The notes under the pieces were generated by a model. It made no database searches, was not told where the DNA came from, and saw nothing but the letters and a program-made list of their open reading frames with translations. A stretch of DNA of 53,180 nucleotides from assembly GCA_030840335.1 (NCBI GenBank), contig JAUZFR010000176.1, positions 1 through 53,180 on the forward strand. The letters run 5' to 3'. This document shows positions 23,544 through 32,249 of this stretch, one piece after another; the first letter of the stretch is position 1; each line of letters opens with the position of its first letter. The position numbers and the translations under genes were made by a program. The DNA comes from Actinomycetota bacterium. Its GTDB lineage: Bacteria > Actinomycetota > Actinomycetes > Actinomycetales > Microbacteriaceae.

Positions 23544-24468
23544 TCGATCTCATCACCTTCGGCGCCTCGAATTCCTGCGGCCAGTCGCCCGTTGTCACAA
23601 CGCGGCCATCCGCTCGCACAAGACGGGCAGATACCGACTTGGACTGAAGCCATGCGACCGCGCGTTCACCGCGAATGATGCTCGCGGTGCTCAGCGCGTT
23701 CGCGGTTGCGCAACTCTCGGCGCTCACGGTCACGGTGCGCCAGGTGGGCGTTGCCGGAAGGCCGGTGCGGGGATCGAGGATGTGATGCAAGCGGCGACCC
23801 GCCCGTTGCCACGTGCGCTTCTGGGTACTCGAGGTCGCGAGGCCCGAACCCGATGACATCCTCACCCGGGTCCATGGATCCCCGGGGAGATCTTCGACGA
23901 AGATGTTCCAACCGTCGCGTGGTTCGACTCCGGCGGTCGAGATGTCGCCGCCAAGGCTCACCAGTGCTCCACAGTTCAACCGCTCGGCGAGGCTGGCCGC
24001 AACCAGGTCGGCGGCATAGGCCTTGGCGATTGCTCCGAGATCGAGCGACAGGTGCGAGGGAACTCGCAGTCGTCGACCGACCAGTGAGACGCTCTTCCAG
24101 CCGGGGCGATCTGACACGATTGCGCGCACCAGCCCGTCCGTGTCTTCGATCAGGCGGATGTCGCGGTCGTAGCCGACCGCATCCAACGCGTTTCCGAGAG
24201 TGGGGTCGACGTCACCATCGGTCAGGCGGGCGGCGCGAAGGGAAGCACGCACCAGCGCGGCGAGCATGGGGCTCACTTCGGTGCCGTCGTTCAACAGCGG
24301 CGCGACTCGGGCGAGCTCGGAGTCGGCGCGAAACCGGCTGGATGCCAGTTCGACCTTCGCGAGCAGCCGATCGGTGATCGTGCGTGCCTCGGGCAGGGCG
24401 TTCGCGTCGGTCACAACTACGCGTGCGGAGGTACTCCAGAGCGACCAGTCGCTCGCCGCGGTGCTCAT
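23536..24468 (-). CDS. apbE: FAD:protein FMN transferase (ApbE family)
   Basis: ApbE-type enzyme that links FMN covalently to a Thr/Ser of a target domain, usually extracellular flavoproteins in electron-transfer chains. The 310-residue protein shows SRFRADSELARVAPLL, VDPTLGNALDAVGYD, the LDLGAIAKAYAAD motif (about residues 150-162), ALVSLGGDISTAG, HILDPRTGLPA and a late AESCATANALSTA segment, all family hallmarks. No signal peptide or lipobox is visible, so it may act inside or be exported by another route. Starts two bases after the stop of the small Ser/Thr-rich protein. No target FMN-binding domain is encoded in the window. Confidence 0.9.
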   Translation of the reverse strand: MSTAASDWSLWSTSARVVVTDANALPEARTITDRLLAKVELASSRFRADSELARVAPLLNDGTEVSPMLAALVRASLRAARLTDGDVDPTLGNALDAVGYDRDIRLIEDTDGLVRAIVSDRPGWKSVSLVGRRLRVPSHLSLDLGAIAKAYAADLVAASLAERLNCGALVSLGGDISTAGVEPRDGWNIFVEDLPGDPWTRVRMSSGSGLATSSTQKRTWQRAGRRLHHILDPRTGLPATPTWRTVTVSAESCATANALSTASIIRGERAVAWLQSKSVSARLVRADGRVVTTGDWPQEFEAPKVMRSNV

Positions 24469-24470
24469 CT

Positions 24471-24779
24471 CTACGAACCCGTCGACTGGGCGGAAGTGTC
24501 ATCGCTCGTGCTGGACTGCACGGTCGAATCGTCCGAGCTGGAGGTCGAGGTCGATGAATCAGAGGCGGTGGAGTCCGAGCTTGTGGAGGTGGTGTCGCTT
24601 GTCGACGAGGATGTCGTCATCGTCGCGCTGGTCGCCGCCATGACGATTCCCACGCCGAGGAGGCTGCCTGCCGCCACGATGGTGGTTGCCACCGTTGCCT
24701 TGCGTCGTCCGTTCTTTCTCGCGTCCACTCTCTTTCCCGCGTCCACTTCATCCACCTCTCTCTTCGCAACGTTTCTCAT
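24471..24779 (-). CDS. Small membrane-anchored Ser/Thr/Asp-rich protein, possible remnant of an FMN-binding protein
   Basis: A 102-residue protein: a basic cytoplasmic start (about residues 1-29), one membrane helix (ATVATTIVAAGSLLGVGIVM) and a tail of about 50 residues almost entirely Ser, Thr and Asp. No FMN_bind signature (such as the SGAT flavinylation motif) follows. In related operons an anchored, Ser/Thr-linked FMN-binding protein often sits beside ferric-reductase-like and ApbE genes; here only the anchor and linker remain before the apbE start. It may be truncated or a distinct small scaffold. The start ATG at 24779 lacks a clear Shine-Dalgarno. Confidence 0.6.
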   Translation of the reverse strand: MRNVAKREVDEVDAGKRVDARKNGRRKATVATTIVAAGSLLGVGIVMAATSATMTTSSSTSDTTSTSSDSTASDSSTSTSSSDDSTVQSSTSDDTSAQSTGS

Positions 24780-24911
24780 TGCAACGTGCGTTGCCGCCGT
24801 CTGAATGCATCCAGAGTCGACGAAGAGTCTTGTCGCTTTCAATGAGGAATCTGAGAGCCGTTTGAGAGAACGGAGTGAACCGATAGCAGGTCTCACATGT
24901 GGGGGAGTGGT

Positions 24912-24953
24912 GACCTGCCTACGAGAGACCTGACTACCGCGAGACCTGCCTAC
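24912..24953. repeat. Three-copy 15-16-bp repeat across the metallo-hydrolase stop
   Basis: GACCTG(C/A)CTAC occurs at 24912, 24927 and 24943. Read leftward each copy includes TAG; the one at 24950-24952 is the stop of the metallo-hydrolase gene. Confidence 0.82.
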
Positions 24954-25696
24954 GCGATCGGCGTGGCGACTCCTCGCGGAGTGTCGACCAGAAGGTCGGT
25001 TTCCGCGAAGGCGGCCTCCAAGTGGTCGCGGGACTCCGAGAAGTGCGCCCAGTCTTCTGTATGAAGGCCGATCACCCGGGAGACACCGAGGATTCGCGCG
25101 GCCTCCGCCGCATCCCGCGAGGTCAGCGTGAGCGCGGCATCGATGGATGGCACACGCGCGGCCCCCGCGAACAACACGGCAATTTCGATCTGCGGGAAGC
25201 GCTCGGCGATGTGCCGTACCAGCTCGAGTGACGCGTTGTCTCCGCTGACATAGACGGTCGGTTCGCCGACAGCTTCGAGCACGAACCCGATCACCGGTCC
25301 GACGATCGGCTCGATACCGGGTGGGCCATGCAGAGCGGGAGCGGCGGTGACGGTGACGCCTCCCACCGATTGCGTCTCCCAGCAATCCATTCCGATGACC
25401 GGGCGTCCGAGGTCGTTGGCGGCCTTGGCCGTGCTCAGCGTGAGAGGCAGCCGACGCACCAGTTCGAGACCCGCGGCATCCAGATTGTCTTCGTGCTCGT
25501 GGTGGGAGAGAAGAACCAGGTCGATCGGCCCGATTTCATCGACTGCCACTCCGGGACCCGTGGTCTTCACGAGGCCCTCGCCGTCGCTCGTGTAGGTCTG
25601 CGGCGCATCGAACGTCGGATCGAGGAGGATGCGCAAACCCGCGTACTCGAGGATGGCGGTCGGGCCGCCGATGTAGGTGACCGTCATCGTCGACAT
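24950..25696 (-). CDS. MBL-fold metallo-hydrolase (UlaG/UPF0173-like)
   Basis: Metallo-beta-lactamase-fold protein of 248 residues. The metal site HxHxD is in [12 protein letters not shown] (about residues 64-75), with further ligands in AALHGPPG and SGDN, as in UlaG-like hydrolases that act on lactones or phosphoesters. The substrate is unknown. The start ATG at 25696 is only 12 bases from the divergent ATG at 25709. A second in-frame Met at 25687 is possible, but the first fits the -10 spacing. Its 3' end is in a tandem repeat. Confidence 0.85.
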   Translation of the reverse strand: MSTMTVTYIGGPTAILEYAGLRILLDPTFDAPQTYTSDGEGLVKTTGPGVAVDEIGPIDLVLLSHHEHEDNLDAAGLELVRRLPLTLSTAKAANDLGRPVIGMDCWETQSVGGVTVTAAPALHGPPGIEPIVGPVIGFVLEAVGEPTVYVSGDNASLELVRHIAERFPQIEIAVLFAGAARVPSIDAALTLTSRDAAEAARILGVSRVIGLHTEDWAHFSESRDHLEAAFAETDLLVDTPRGVATPIA

Positions 25697-25711
25697 AGGC
25701 TCGAGACTATG
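25694..25711. promoter_or_regulatory. Palindromic, mutually embedded divergent leaderless promoters
   Basis: The two start codons (minus 25694-25696, plus 25709-25711) bracket 12 bases. TAGGCT (25696-25701) is a -10 box for the rightward gene and TAGTCT (minus, 25704-25709) for the leftward; each ends seven bases before its own ATG and overlaps the other gene's start codon. The 18 bases CATAGGCTCGAGACTATG are palindromic at 8 of 9 pairs. Confidence 0.65.
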
Positions 25712-27529
25712 GCCAATCGTCTTGCAGAAGCTGTGAGCCCGTACCTGCGGTCGCACGCGTCAAACCCGGTCGACTGGTTCCCCTGGGGCGACGAACCGTT
25801 TGCCGAAGCCGAGCGGCGCCAGGTGCCGGTATTGATCTCTATCGGGTACTCGACCTGTCACTGGTGCCACGTGATGGCTCGCGAGAGTTTCAGCGATCCG
25901 GTACTCGCCGAACACCTCAATGCCAACTTCGTCGCGATCAAAGTCGACCGCGAAGAATATCCGGATGTCGACTCCACCTACCTCGCTGCGGCGAGCGCAT
26001 TTACCGAACAGCTCGGCTGGCCGCTGACCATCTTTGCGACGCCGACCGGCCGCGCCTTTTATGCCGGAACCTATTTTCCGCCCAGCCCGGTGCAGGGCCT
26101 TCCATCATTTCGACAGGTTCTCGACGCGATCTCGGATGCCTGGACGAACCACAGGGACGAGGTGCTCGGCACGGCTGGTCGGCTCGTCGAAGCCCTGGCC
26201 GCGCGCGAGATAGCGCAGAGCGGCTCGCTTCCCGGTGCCGATGAGTTTGCCGCCATCGTCAGCGAACTGCAGCAATTCGAAGACCAGGAGTTCGGTGGTT
26301 TCGGCGGTGCGCCGAAGTTCCCGGTTGCGACGACAATCGGCTTCCTCCTCGACCGCGAGGACGCCGGCGATGGGCAGGCGGGTGCGCTCGCCCGCCGTGC
26401 CCTCGACGCGATGGCGGTTTCCGGCCTTCGCGACAAGCTCGAGGGCGGCTTCTTCCGGTACGCGGTCAACCGTGACTGGACGGAACCGCACTACGAACGC
26501 ATGCTCTACGACAACGCGCTGCTGCTCGACGCGTACGCGCGCGTCGGTAACCGTGAGGTGGCCGAGGGCATCGCCTCGTTCCTCCTGACGACAATGCGGC
26601 TGCCCAGCGGCGGATTCGCGTCGGCCCAGGACAGCGAAAGCACGGTGGATGGCGTTCGAGTCGAGGGCGGCTACTACTCACTGGATGTCGTGGGGCGAGC
26701 GAAGCAGTCGCCGCCCGCGCTCGATGACAAGATCCTCACTGGCTGGAACGGACTCGCGATCGGGGCGCTGGCATCCGCCGGGTCGCGGCTTGGGCATCCG
26801 GACTGGATCGCGGCCGCCGTCGGCGCTGCCGATCTCGTGTCGACCGAGCCGCTGGTGCGCGCGCGAATCGGCGAGACCACCTCGTCGGCGAAACCGACCC
26901 TCGAGGACTATGGCATGCTCGCTGCCGCGCTCGTTGACGTGGCCCTCGCCACCGGCGAAGCACGTTTCGCGGTGCGTGCACGCGAACTCGTGCAACAGAG
27001 CATGGCGGCGGCGAACACCGTGTCGTTCGGTGTCCCCGGAGGCGCGGACCCGGTGCTCGCGCAGCGTGGCCTCGCTCTGGATGTCGATGCGAGCGAGGGC
27101 GCGTATCCGAGCGGTCTGAGCGCGATGGCGGGCGCGGCAGCGAAGCTGGCCCTGCTGACCGGCAACCGGGTGTTGGACTTGGCGGCTATCTCGGCGATGG
27201 AATTCGCCGCGCCCCTCGCGCTGCCGCGTCCGATTTCGTTCGGTGCCGCCCTCGGCGTCATGTCGCGGCTCGCCGCGCCCGCGCGCCAACTCGTGGTCGT
27301 GACCGAAGAGCCGGATGACGCACTCGCGTCGCAAGCGCGTGCCTGGCCAGAAGGTGTCGGCCTCGCGACCGTGGTGACGCCCGGGCAGGCGCAGGCATTC
27401 GCCGCCGCGGGTTTCGAGCTCTACGAGTCGCGCGGACTGAAGAACGGCCTTGCGACGGCGTACCTCTGCGAGGACTTCGTCTGCAAACTCCCCGTCACCT
27501 CGGTCGAAGAGTTGACCGCTCTGCTGTGA
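25709..27529 (+). CDS. Thioredoxin-domain protein of the YyaL/DUF255 family
   Basis: A 606-residue protein with an N-terminal thioredoxin-like domain and a C-terminal alpha/alpha barrel resembling sugar epimerases. The family signature is present: [33 protein letters not shown] with the CxxC (about residues 51-54), [15 protein letters not shown] and [20 protein letters not shown]. The barrel starts around [10 protein letters not shown]. The cellular role of the family is not settled. Start ATG at 25709 matches the family N-terminus; the long upstream ORF is antisense to the metallo-hydrolase gene. Converges with the sulfurtransferase gene with only 7 bases between. Confidence 0.93.
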   Translation: MANRLAEAVSPYLRSHASNPVDWFPWGDEPFAEAERRQVPVLISIGYSTCHWCHVMARESFSDPVLAEHLNANFVAIKVDREEYPDVDSTYLAAASAFTEQLGWPLTIFATPTGRAFYAGTYFPPSPVQGLPSFRQVLDAISDAWTNHRDEVLGTAGRLVEALAAREIAQSGSLPGADEFAAIVSELQQFEDQEFGGFGGAPKFPVATTIGFLLDREDAGDGQAGALARRALDAMAVSGLRDKLEGGFFRYAVNRDWTEPHYERMLYDNALLLDAYARVGNREVAEGIASFLLTTMRLPSGGFASAQDSESTVDGVRVEGGYYSLDVVGRAKQSPPALDDKILTGWNGLAIGALASAGSRLGHPDWIAAAVGAADLVSTEPLVRARIGETTSSAKPTLEDYGMLAAALVDVALATGEARFAVRARELVQQSMAAANTVSFGVPGGADPVLAQRGLALDVDASEGAYPSGLSAMAGAAAKLALLTGNRVLDLAAISAMEFAAPLALPRPISFGAALGVMSRLAAPARQLVVVTEEPDDALASQARAWPEGVGLATVVTPGQAQAFAAAGFELYESRGLKNGLATAYLCEDFVCKLPVTSVEELTALL

Positions 27530-27536
27530 TCGCTGG

Positions 27537-28409
27537 TTAGACCCCGACCTCGATCGGCAGCGACTCGTCGGCCGCCCACTCGTTAAGCGAGCCGTCATAG
27601 ACGGCGACGTTCGTGTGACCGAGCAGGGTGAGGGCGAGTGCGTCGGAGGTCGCAGCGATCCCTGCGCCGCAATATGCAACGATGCGATCCGAACTGAGGG
27701 CGGCACCAAATGTCGTGCGCAGACTGTCATCGGGAAGGAGGGCGTTGGTCTCCCGGTCGACGAGGCGGCCGGCGGGCGCGCTGATGCTGCCGGGGATGCG
27801 GCCGAGTCGCGTGCGGTGGCCGATTTCGCCGCTGAATTCGCGCGGGGGAACGGCGCACACCAGCGCACCGCTGGCGGACCCGTCGACTATGGCCTCCACA
27901 TCAGCCTTGGTCACCCAGAGCTCGGGGCGCTCGGCGACGTCGAAGATGGCGACGGCGGGCTCGACGTGGCCGATGCCCGTCTCCCGCGCTTCCGCGACCC
28001 ACTTGGTGAACCCGCCATCGAGCACAGCCACGTTGTCGTAGCCGTACGCCCGGAACAGCCACCAGATTCGGGATGCCCACTGGCCGACCGCGGCGTCGTA
28101 GACCACTACGGTGGATTCGTTGTCGATTCCGACGGAGCCAGCGGCGATCGCGAACGCCTCAGCGCTGGGCCGCGTGAACGGCAGGGCCGCATCGGCGTCG
28201 GAGAAGACATCCATGAGGTCGGCGAAGTATGCGCCGGGAATGTGACCGTTGACGAGATATTGCTCGTGGCCGCTGAGGTAGCCGCTACGCCCGTTGGGTT
28301 GCGTGTAATTCAGGATGGTCGCGTCGAGCACGACCAGCTTCTCGCTGCCGAGGTAATCGGCGAGCCACTGGGTCGAAACGACGGGGGACGTGAGCACTGG
28401 ACCGGGCAT
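27537..28409 (-). CDS. Sulfurtransferase (tandem rhodanese, mercaptopyruvate type)
   Basis: A 290-residue protein with two rhodanese domains. The inactive N-terminal domain has GHIPGAYFADL and YGYDNVAVLDGGFTKWV; the C-terminal domain carries the persulfide Cys in VAYCGAGIAATSDAL (about residue 250). The CGxG loop is more like 3-mercaptopyruvate sulfurtransferase than the CRKG of thiosulfate rhodanese. It would move sulfane sulfur to cyanide or thiols, in keeping with the sulfur theme of the window. Monocistronic with a leaderless-type promoter. Confidence 0.92.
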   Translation of the reverse strand: MPGPVLTSPVVSTQWLADYLGSEKLVVLDATILNYTQPNGRSGYLSGHEQYLVNGHIPGAYFADLMDVFSDADAALPFTRPSAEAFAIAAGSVGIDNESTVVVYDAAVGQWASRIWWLFRAYGYDNVAVLDGGFTKWVAEARETGIGHVEPAVAIFDVAERPELWVTKADVEAIVDGSASGALVCAVPPREFSGEIGHRTRLGRIPGSISAPAGRLVDRETNALLPDDSLRTTFGAALSSDRIVAYCGAGIAATSDALALTLLGHTNVAVYDGSLNEWAADESLPIEVGV

Positions 28410-28421
28410 GTTTCCACGCTA
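28410..28421 (-). promoter_or_regulatory. Leaderless-type promoter of the sulfurtransferase gene
   Basis: TAGCGT (28416-28421, minus strand) ends six bases before the ATG. Confidence 0.6.
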
Positions 28422-28504
28422 CCGAAGGATCGCAAGAACCGCCTGTGACCGTGCAACCTGCCGTAATGCTGGTTGCGCCCGGAACCTGGCTGCGCGCGGA
28501 AGCG

Positions 28505-28540
28505 CGGATCGCCTGGCCGATCGCCTAGCGGATCGTCTTG
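28505..28540. repeat. Three-copy 12-bp tandem repeat across the CoA-binding protein stop
   Basis: CGGATCGCCTGG, CCGATCGCCTAG and CGGATCGTCTTG are contiguous. The middle copy supplies the leftward TAG stop (28525-28527); copy three encodes the last residues. Confidence 0.82.
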
Positions 28541-29118
28541 CGGGCCGTGATCTGGCCGGTGTCGAAGCCAAGCAGGTGGAGTCCGCCGTGGAAGCGGGCG
28601 TGCTCGATCTTGATGCACCGATCCATGACGACGGTCAGGCCCTTGCTTTCGCCGTAGATCGCGGCATCCTGGTTCCAGATTCCGAGTTGCACCCAGATCG
28701 TCTTTGCGCCGATCGCAACGACGTCGTCGATGACCGCGGGAATGTCGCTGCCCTTGCGGAAGACATCCACGATGTCAGGAACCTCGGGCAGTGAGGCGAG
28801 GTCCGGGTAGGCCTTCTCACCGAGAATCGTCTCCGCGTTCGGATTGACGAAGTACACCTTGTAGTCGCTCGACTGCTGCAGGTAGGTGCCGACGAAGTAG
28901 CTTGACCGTGCCGCATTCGGCGACGCACCAACGATCGCGACCGTCTTGGCCTTACGCAGGATGGCGAGGCGCTCTTTCGCGGTCGGTCCAACCCAGGTGC
29001 GCTGCGACTTGAGCAGTTTCGCGAGCGGTGAGTCGGCCGGAATCTCACACGTGAGCCCGTTGGTCAGCTGCACGGTTTCGAGGCTCTCGCCCGGCGAAAC
29101 TCCATCGATGACTGTCAT
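28525..29118 (-). CDS. CoA-binding protein (YccU-like Rossmann domain)
   Basis: A 197-residue protein with a CoA-binding Rossmann domain: TVAIVGASPNAARSSYFVGT (about residues 59-78), YFVNPNAETILGEKAYPDL, DVFRKGSDIPAVIDDVV and TIWVQLGIWNQDAA. The first 50 residues precede the domain. The start overlaps the metY stop by four bases, so the pair is coupled. metY next to this CoA-binding gene is a recurrent arrangement in actinobacteria; a role in acyl-homoserine or CoA-linked sulfur metabolism is plausible but not shown. Confidence 0.9.
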   Translation of the reverse strand: MTVIDGVSPGESLETVQLTNGLTCEIPADSPLAKLLKSQRTWVGPTAKERLAILRKAKTVAIVGASPNAARSSYFVGTYLQQSSDYKVYFVNPNAETILGEKAYPDLASLPEVPDIVDVFRKGSDIPAVIDDVVAIGAKTIWVQLGIWNQDAAIYGESKGLTVVMDRCIKIEHARFHGGLHLLGFDTGQITARKTIR

Positions 29119-30437
29119 TTCGCGCCCTTCGTTGCCGCCGTCAGTGCCTGGTCAAGGTCATAAACAATGTCATCGGGGTCTTCTATTCCGACACTGAGCC
29201 GAACGAGGCCGGGGAGCACGCCCGCTTCGACCAGCTGCTGCTCGGTGAGTTGAGCATGGGTAGTGGAGGCCGGATGAATGACCAGCGTCTTCGCGTCGCC
29301 GATATTGGCGAGGTGGCTGGCGAGGTCGACGCTCTCGATGAATGTCTGGCCGGCTTCGCGACCGCCCTTGACGCCAAAGCTGAACACCGCGCCCGGACCC
29401 TTTGGCAGGTACTTCTTCGCGCGCTCGTGGTGCGGATGTCCGGGGAGACCTGCCCAATTCACGTAGTCGATTCGCGGGTCGGCCTCGAGCCATTCGGCCA
29501 CAATGCGGGCGTTGTCGACGTGCGCCTGCAGGCGGAACGGCAGCGTCTCGACGCCCTGGGCCAGGAGCCAGGCGGAATGAGGCGCGAGCGTCGGGCCGAT
29601 GTCGCGCAACTGCTCGGCGCGGAGCCGAGTGAGGAACGCGTACTCGCCGAAATTGCCGTGCCAGTTGAGTCCGCCGTAGGTGGCGACGGGCGCATCAAAG
29701 AGTGGGAAGTGCTCGTTCGCCCAGTGGAATCGGCCGCTCTCGACGACGACGCCGCCGAGAGTCGTTCCGTGGCCGCCCAGGAACTTGGTCGCCGAGTGGA
29801 TGACGACGTCGGCGCCCCACTCGATCGGGCGGTTGAGGTACGGGGTGGCGATCGTCGAGTCGATGATCAGCGGCAGGTGGTGGGCATGCGCGACCTCGGC
29901 GAGACCTTCAAGATCGGCGATCTCGCCGGAGGGGTTAGCAATGATCTCGGCGAAGATGAATTTGGTCTTGTCGGTGATCGCGGCCGCGTAGTCGGCGGGA
30001 TCAGAGCTGTGGACGAATGTGGTGTCGACCCCGAATCGGCGCAGCGTCACATCCAGTTGGGTGACCGATCCGCCGTACAGGCTGGCAGATGCCACGATGT
30101 GGTCACCGGCGCCCGCGAGCGATGCAAACGTGATGAACTGCGCGCTGAGTCCGCTGGCCGTCGCGACGGCGCCGATGCCGCCTTCGAGGCTGGCGATGCG
30201 CTCCTCGAAGGAGGCCACTGTCGGGTTGGCGAGGCGGGAGTAGATGTTGCCGTACTTCTGAAGTGCGAAGCGGGCCGCGGCATCCGCGGTGTCGTCGAAG
30301 ACGAACGCGCTGGTCTGGTAGATGGGTAGCGCACGTGCTCCGGTGACCGGATCGGGGATGTTGCCCGCGTGAATGGCGCGGGTGCGGAAACCCCATTCGC
30401 GATCAGCGGTATCGGGTGTCGTGGTGTCGTCTGCCAT
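29115..30437 (-). CDS. metY: O-acetylhomoserine sulfhydrylase (second copy)
   Basis: PLP enzyme making homocysteine, 440 residues. Hallmarks: [59 protein letters not shown] and [16 protein letters not shown] with the PLP Lys. It is only partly similar to the 866-2185 copy, so the two are old paralogs and may use different sulfur donors. It forms an operon with the CoA-binding protein; this copy is the better candidate for housekeeping methionine synthesis since it is not tied to the monooxygenases. Confidence 0.93.
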   Translation of the reverse strand: MADDTTTPDTADREWGFRTRAIHAGNIPDPVTGARALPIYQTSAFVFDDTADAAARFALQKYGNIYSRLANPTVASFEERIASLEGGIGAVATASGLSAQFITFASLAGAGDHIVASASLYGGSVTQLDVTLRRFGVDTTFVHSSDPADYAAAITDKTKFIFAEIIANPSGEIADLEGLAEVAHAHHLPLIIDSTIATPYLNRPIEWGADVVIHSATKFLGGHGTTLGGVVVESGRFHWANEHFPLFDAPVATYGGLNWHGNFGEYAFLTRLRAEQLRDIGPTLAPHSAWLLAQGVETLPFRLQAHVDNARIVAEWLEADPRIDYVNWAGLPGHPHHERAKKYLPKGPGAVFSFGVKGGREAGQTFIESVDLASHLANIGDAKTLVIHPASTTHAQLTEQQLVEAGVLPGLVRLSVGIEDPDDIVYDLDQALTAATKGAK

Positions 30438-30449
30438 GCGGCAACGCTA
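30438..30449 (-). promoter_or_regulatory. Leaderless-type promoter of the second metY operon
   Basis: TAGCGT (30444-30449, minus strand) ends six bases before the ATG. Confidence 0.6.
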
Positions 30450-30487
30450 CCCGAGCGACGCTGCGAGCAGACCGTGGTGACGTAACA

Positions 30488-30527
30488 CTGGCTAACGAAG
30501 GCTGGCTAACGAACACTGGCTAACGAA
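30488..30527. repeat. Three-copy 14-bp repeat downstream of the mannosyltransferase gene
   Basis: CTGGCTAACGAA recurs at 30488, 30502 and 30516. It begins 13 bases past the stop of the leftward pmt gene, rather than on it. Confidence 0.85.
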
Positions 30528-30539
30528 GGGCGCGCACCA

Positions 30540-32210
30540 CTATCGCCAGGTCGTCAGCCACCAGTGCGCGCGAAGGAAGTTGTAGTCGATCTGGATGCCC
30601 GCCCACAGCGGCCAGAAGAACACGCTGATCGCTACTGCCAGCACAACGAAGACCGCGACCCAGCGGATGCCCCACTCGCGTGCTGCCGGAGGGTCTCCGC
30701 GGGCGCCGATCAGCATGGATGCCACGAACGCGAGCCCGAGGATCAGGTAGGGCTCGAACGCGATTGTGTAGAACTGGAACACCGTGCGGTTCGTGTACAG
30801 GAGCCACGGCAGGTAGCCCGCCGCGAGCCCCGCGAGGATGATTCCCACGCGCCACTCCCTGAACCGAATCAATCGATACACGAGGTAGAGCGCGACAAGC
30901 GAGCCGCCCCACCAGATCAGCGGGTTGGCGATGCCCGTGATCGAGGTGCCGCAGTAGGTGGACGTGCAGCCGTTCGCGCCGGAGTTTTCGCCGAGGTAGT
31001 ACATGCTCGTCGGCCGGATCATCAGGAGCCAGGTCAGCGGATTCGCGGAGTACGGGTGCGGGCTGTGCTCGTTGATGTTGTAGTTGTAGACCTCGGTCTG
31101 GTACCGAACGAAGCTCTGAAAAGCGTGTGGCACCCAGGCGAAAGCGCCCTTCCAGGCGTTGCCGGGCACGTCGGCATACGTGCGGTCGTAGCCGCCTTTG
31201 GTCACGAACCACCCGGTCCAGCTCGTGAGGTATGCGGCGAGCGCGATGGGCACCGTCAGGATGAAACTGGTCGGCGCCTGTTTGAAGATTGTGCCGCTGA
31301 GCCAGAACGGGATGCCGGCGTGGCGGCGGGCGACCGCATCCACGATCAGTGTGTAGATGGCGAGGCCGGCGAGAAAATACAGGCCATTCCACTTGACGGC
31401 GGCGTCGAGGCCGAACGCCAGACCGGCAAGGATCAGCCACGGCCGCCACCACAGTGCTGGCCCCCAGTCCGTGGATTTTCCGCCGCTCTCACGTCGCGCG
31501 ATCCAGACGGCGAGACGGGTCGCCGACCACTGACGGTCGAGCAGGATCGCCCCGAACCCGAGCAGCGCGAAGAACATGACGAAGTTGTCGAGAAGCGACA
31601 CTCGGCTCATGACGATCGCATTGCCGTCGATGGCGAACAGCAGCCCGGCAATCGTCGTGACCAGTCGTGACCTGAACATGAACTGCGCGATCACCATGAG
31701 CAGGATTACTGCGAGGATGCCGACGACGGCCGTCGAAATTCGCCAGCTGAGCGGATTCTGCGCGCCGAACACATCGAACCCGAGCGAGATGATCCATTTG
31801 CCCAGTGGCGGATGAACGACGAACGACGGCGAAGTCAGGTAGGTGTTGACGTCGCCCTGGTTGAACGCCGTGTCGGCGTTTGCTGGCCAGGCCGCCTCGT
31901 ACCCGAGGTGGGACAACGTGTACGCGTCTTTCACATAGAAGGTCTCGTCGAACACCAGCGAATGCGGGTTTGCGAGGTTCCAGAGGCGTGTTCCGGCCGC
32001 GATGAGAGTGACGAGGATCGGACCGATCCAGCGCAGAAGTCGCTCCCTGCCGGGGGTCGAGGCGAAGTCATCCTCGAAACGATCAAGTCCCGTGCGGTCT
32101 TCGAGTGCGTAGTCAGGCGCGGTGCCGTGCTGGCTGGTGCCGGGCTGCGGGGTATCGGGTTGGTCGGCGGCGGTCACGAGCTCATCGAAGTCGGTGCTGC
32201 CGCTATCCAT
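30540..32210 (-). CDS. Polyprenyl-phosphate-mannose-protein mannosyltransferase (PMT family)
   Basis: Multi-pass glycosyltransferase of 556 residues that moves mannose from polyprenyl-phosphate-mannose to exported proteins. The first 70 residues are cytoplasmic; then about ten membrane helices. The catalytic acidic pair is in LVFDETFYVKDAYTLSHLG (about residues 88-106), followed by FVVHPPLGKWIISLG, typical of PMT enzymes. Its position back-to-back with rsmI matches Mycobacterium tuberculosis Rv1002c/Rv1003. The start at 32210 is chosen because the longer frame (to 33491) runs antisense through rsmI. Confidence 0.92.
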   Translation of the reverse strand: MDSGSTDFDELVTAADQPDTPQPGTSQHGTAPDYALEDRTGLDRFEDDFASTPGRERLLRWIGPILVTLIAAGTRLWNLANPHSLVFDETFYVKDAYTLSHLGYEAAWPANADTAFNQGDVNTYLTSPSFVVHPPLGKWIISLGFDVFGAQNPLSWRISTAVVGILAVILLMVIAQFMFRSRLVTTIAGLLFAIDGNAIVMSRVSLLDNFVMFFALLGFGAILLDRQWSATRLAVWIARRESGGKSTDWGPALWWRPWLILAGLAFGLDAAVKWNGLYFLAGLAIYTLIVDAVARRHAGIPFWLSGTIFKQAPTSFILTVPIALAAYLTSWTGWFVTKGGYDRTYADVPGNAWKGAFAWVPHAFQSFVRYQTEVYNYNINEHSPHPYSANPLTWLLMIRPTSMYYLGENSGANGCTSTYCGTSITGIANPLIWWGGSLVALYLVYRLIRFREWRVGIILAGLAAGYLPWLLYTNRTVFQFYTIAFEPYLILGLAFVASMLIGARGDPPAAREWGIRWVAVFVVLAVAISVFFWPLWAGIQIDYNFLRAHWWLTTWR

Positions 32211-32249
32211 CCCGCAATCGTAACCAGAGCCGGATGTCAGAATGATCGG
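32211..32249. promoter_or_regulatory. Compact divergent promoter region for pmt and rsmI
   Basis: Only 39 bases separate the start codons. TACGAT (minus, 32217-32222) ends six bases before the pmt ATG. CAGAAT (32238-32243) ends six bases before the rsmI GTG. Both fit leaderless starts; the rsmI box has C instead of T at its first base. Confidence 0.5.

Noticed and set aside
25328-25708. N-terminal extension of the DUF255 gene
   Set aside because: Antisense to the metallo-hydrolase gene; the DUF255 family begins at the ATG 25709.
29250-30329. 359-codon frame opposite metY
   Set aside because: Antisense shadow of a clear PLP enzyme gene; Arg/Gly/Asp-biased composition and no domain.
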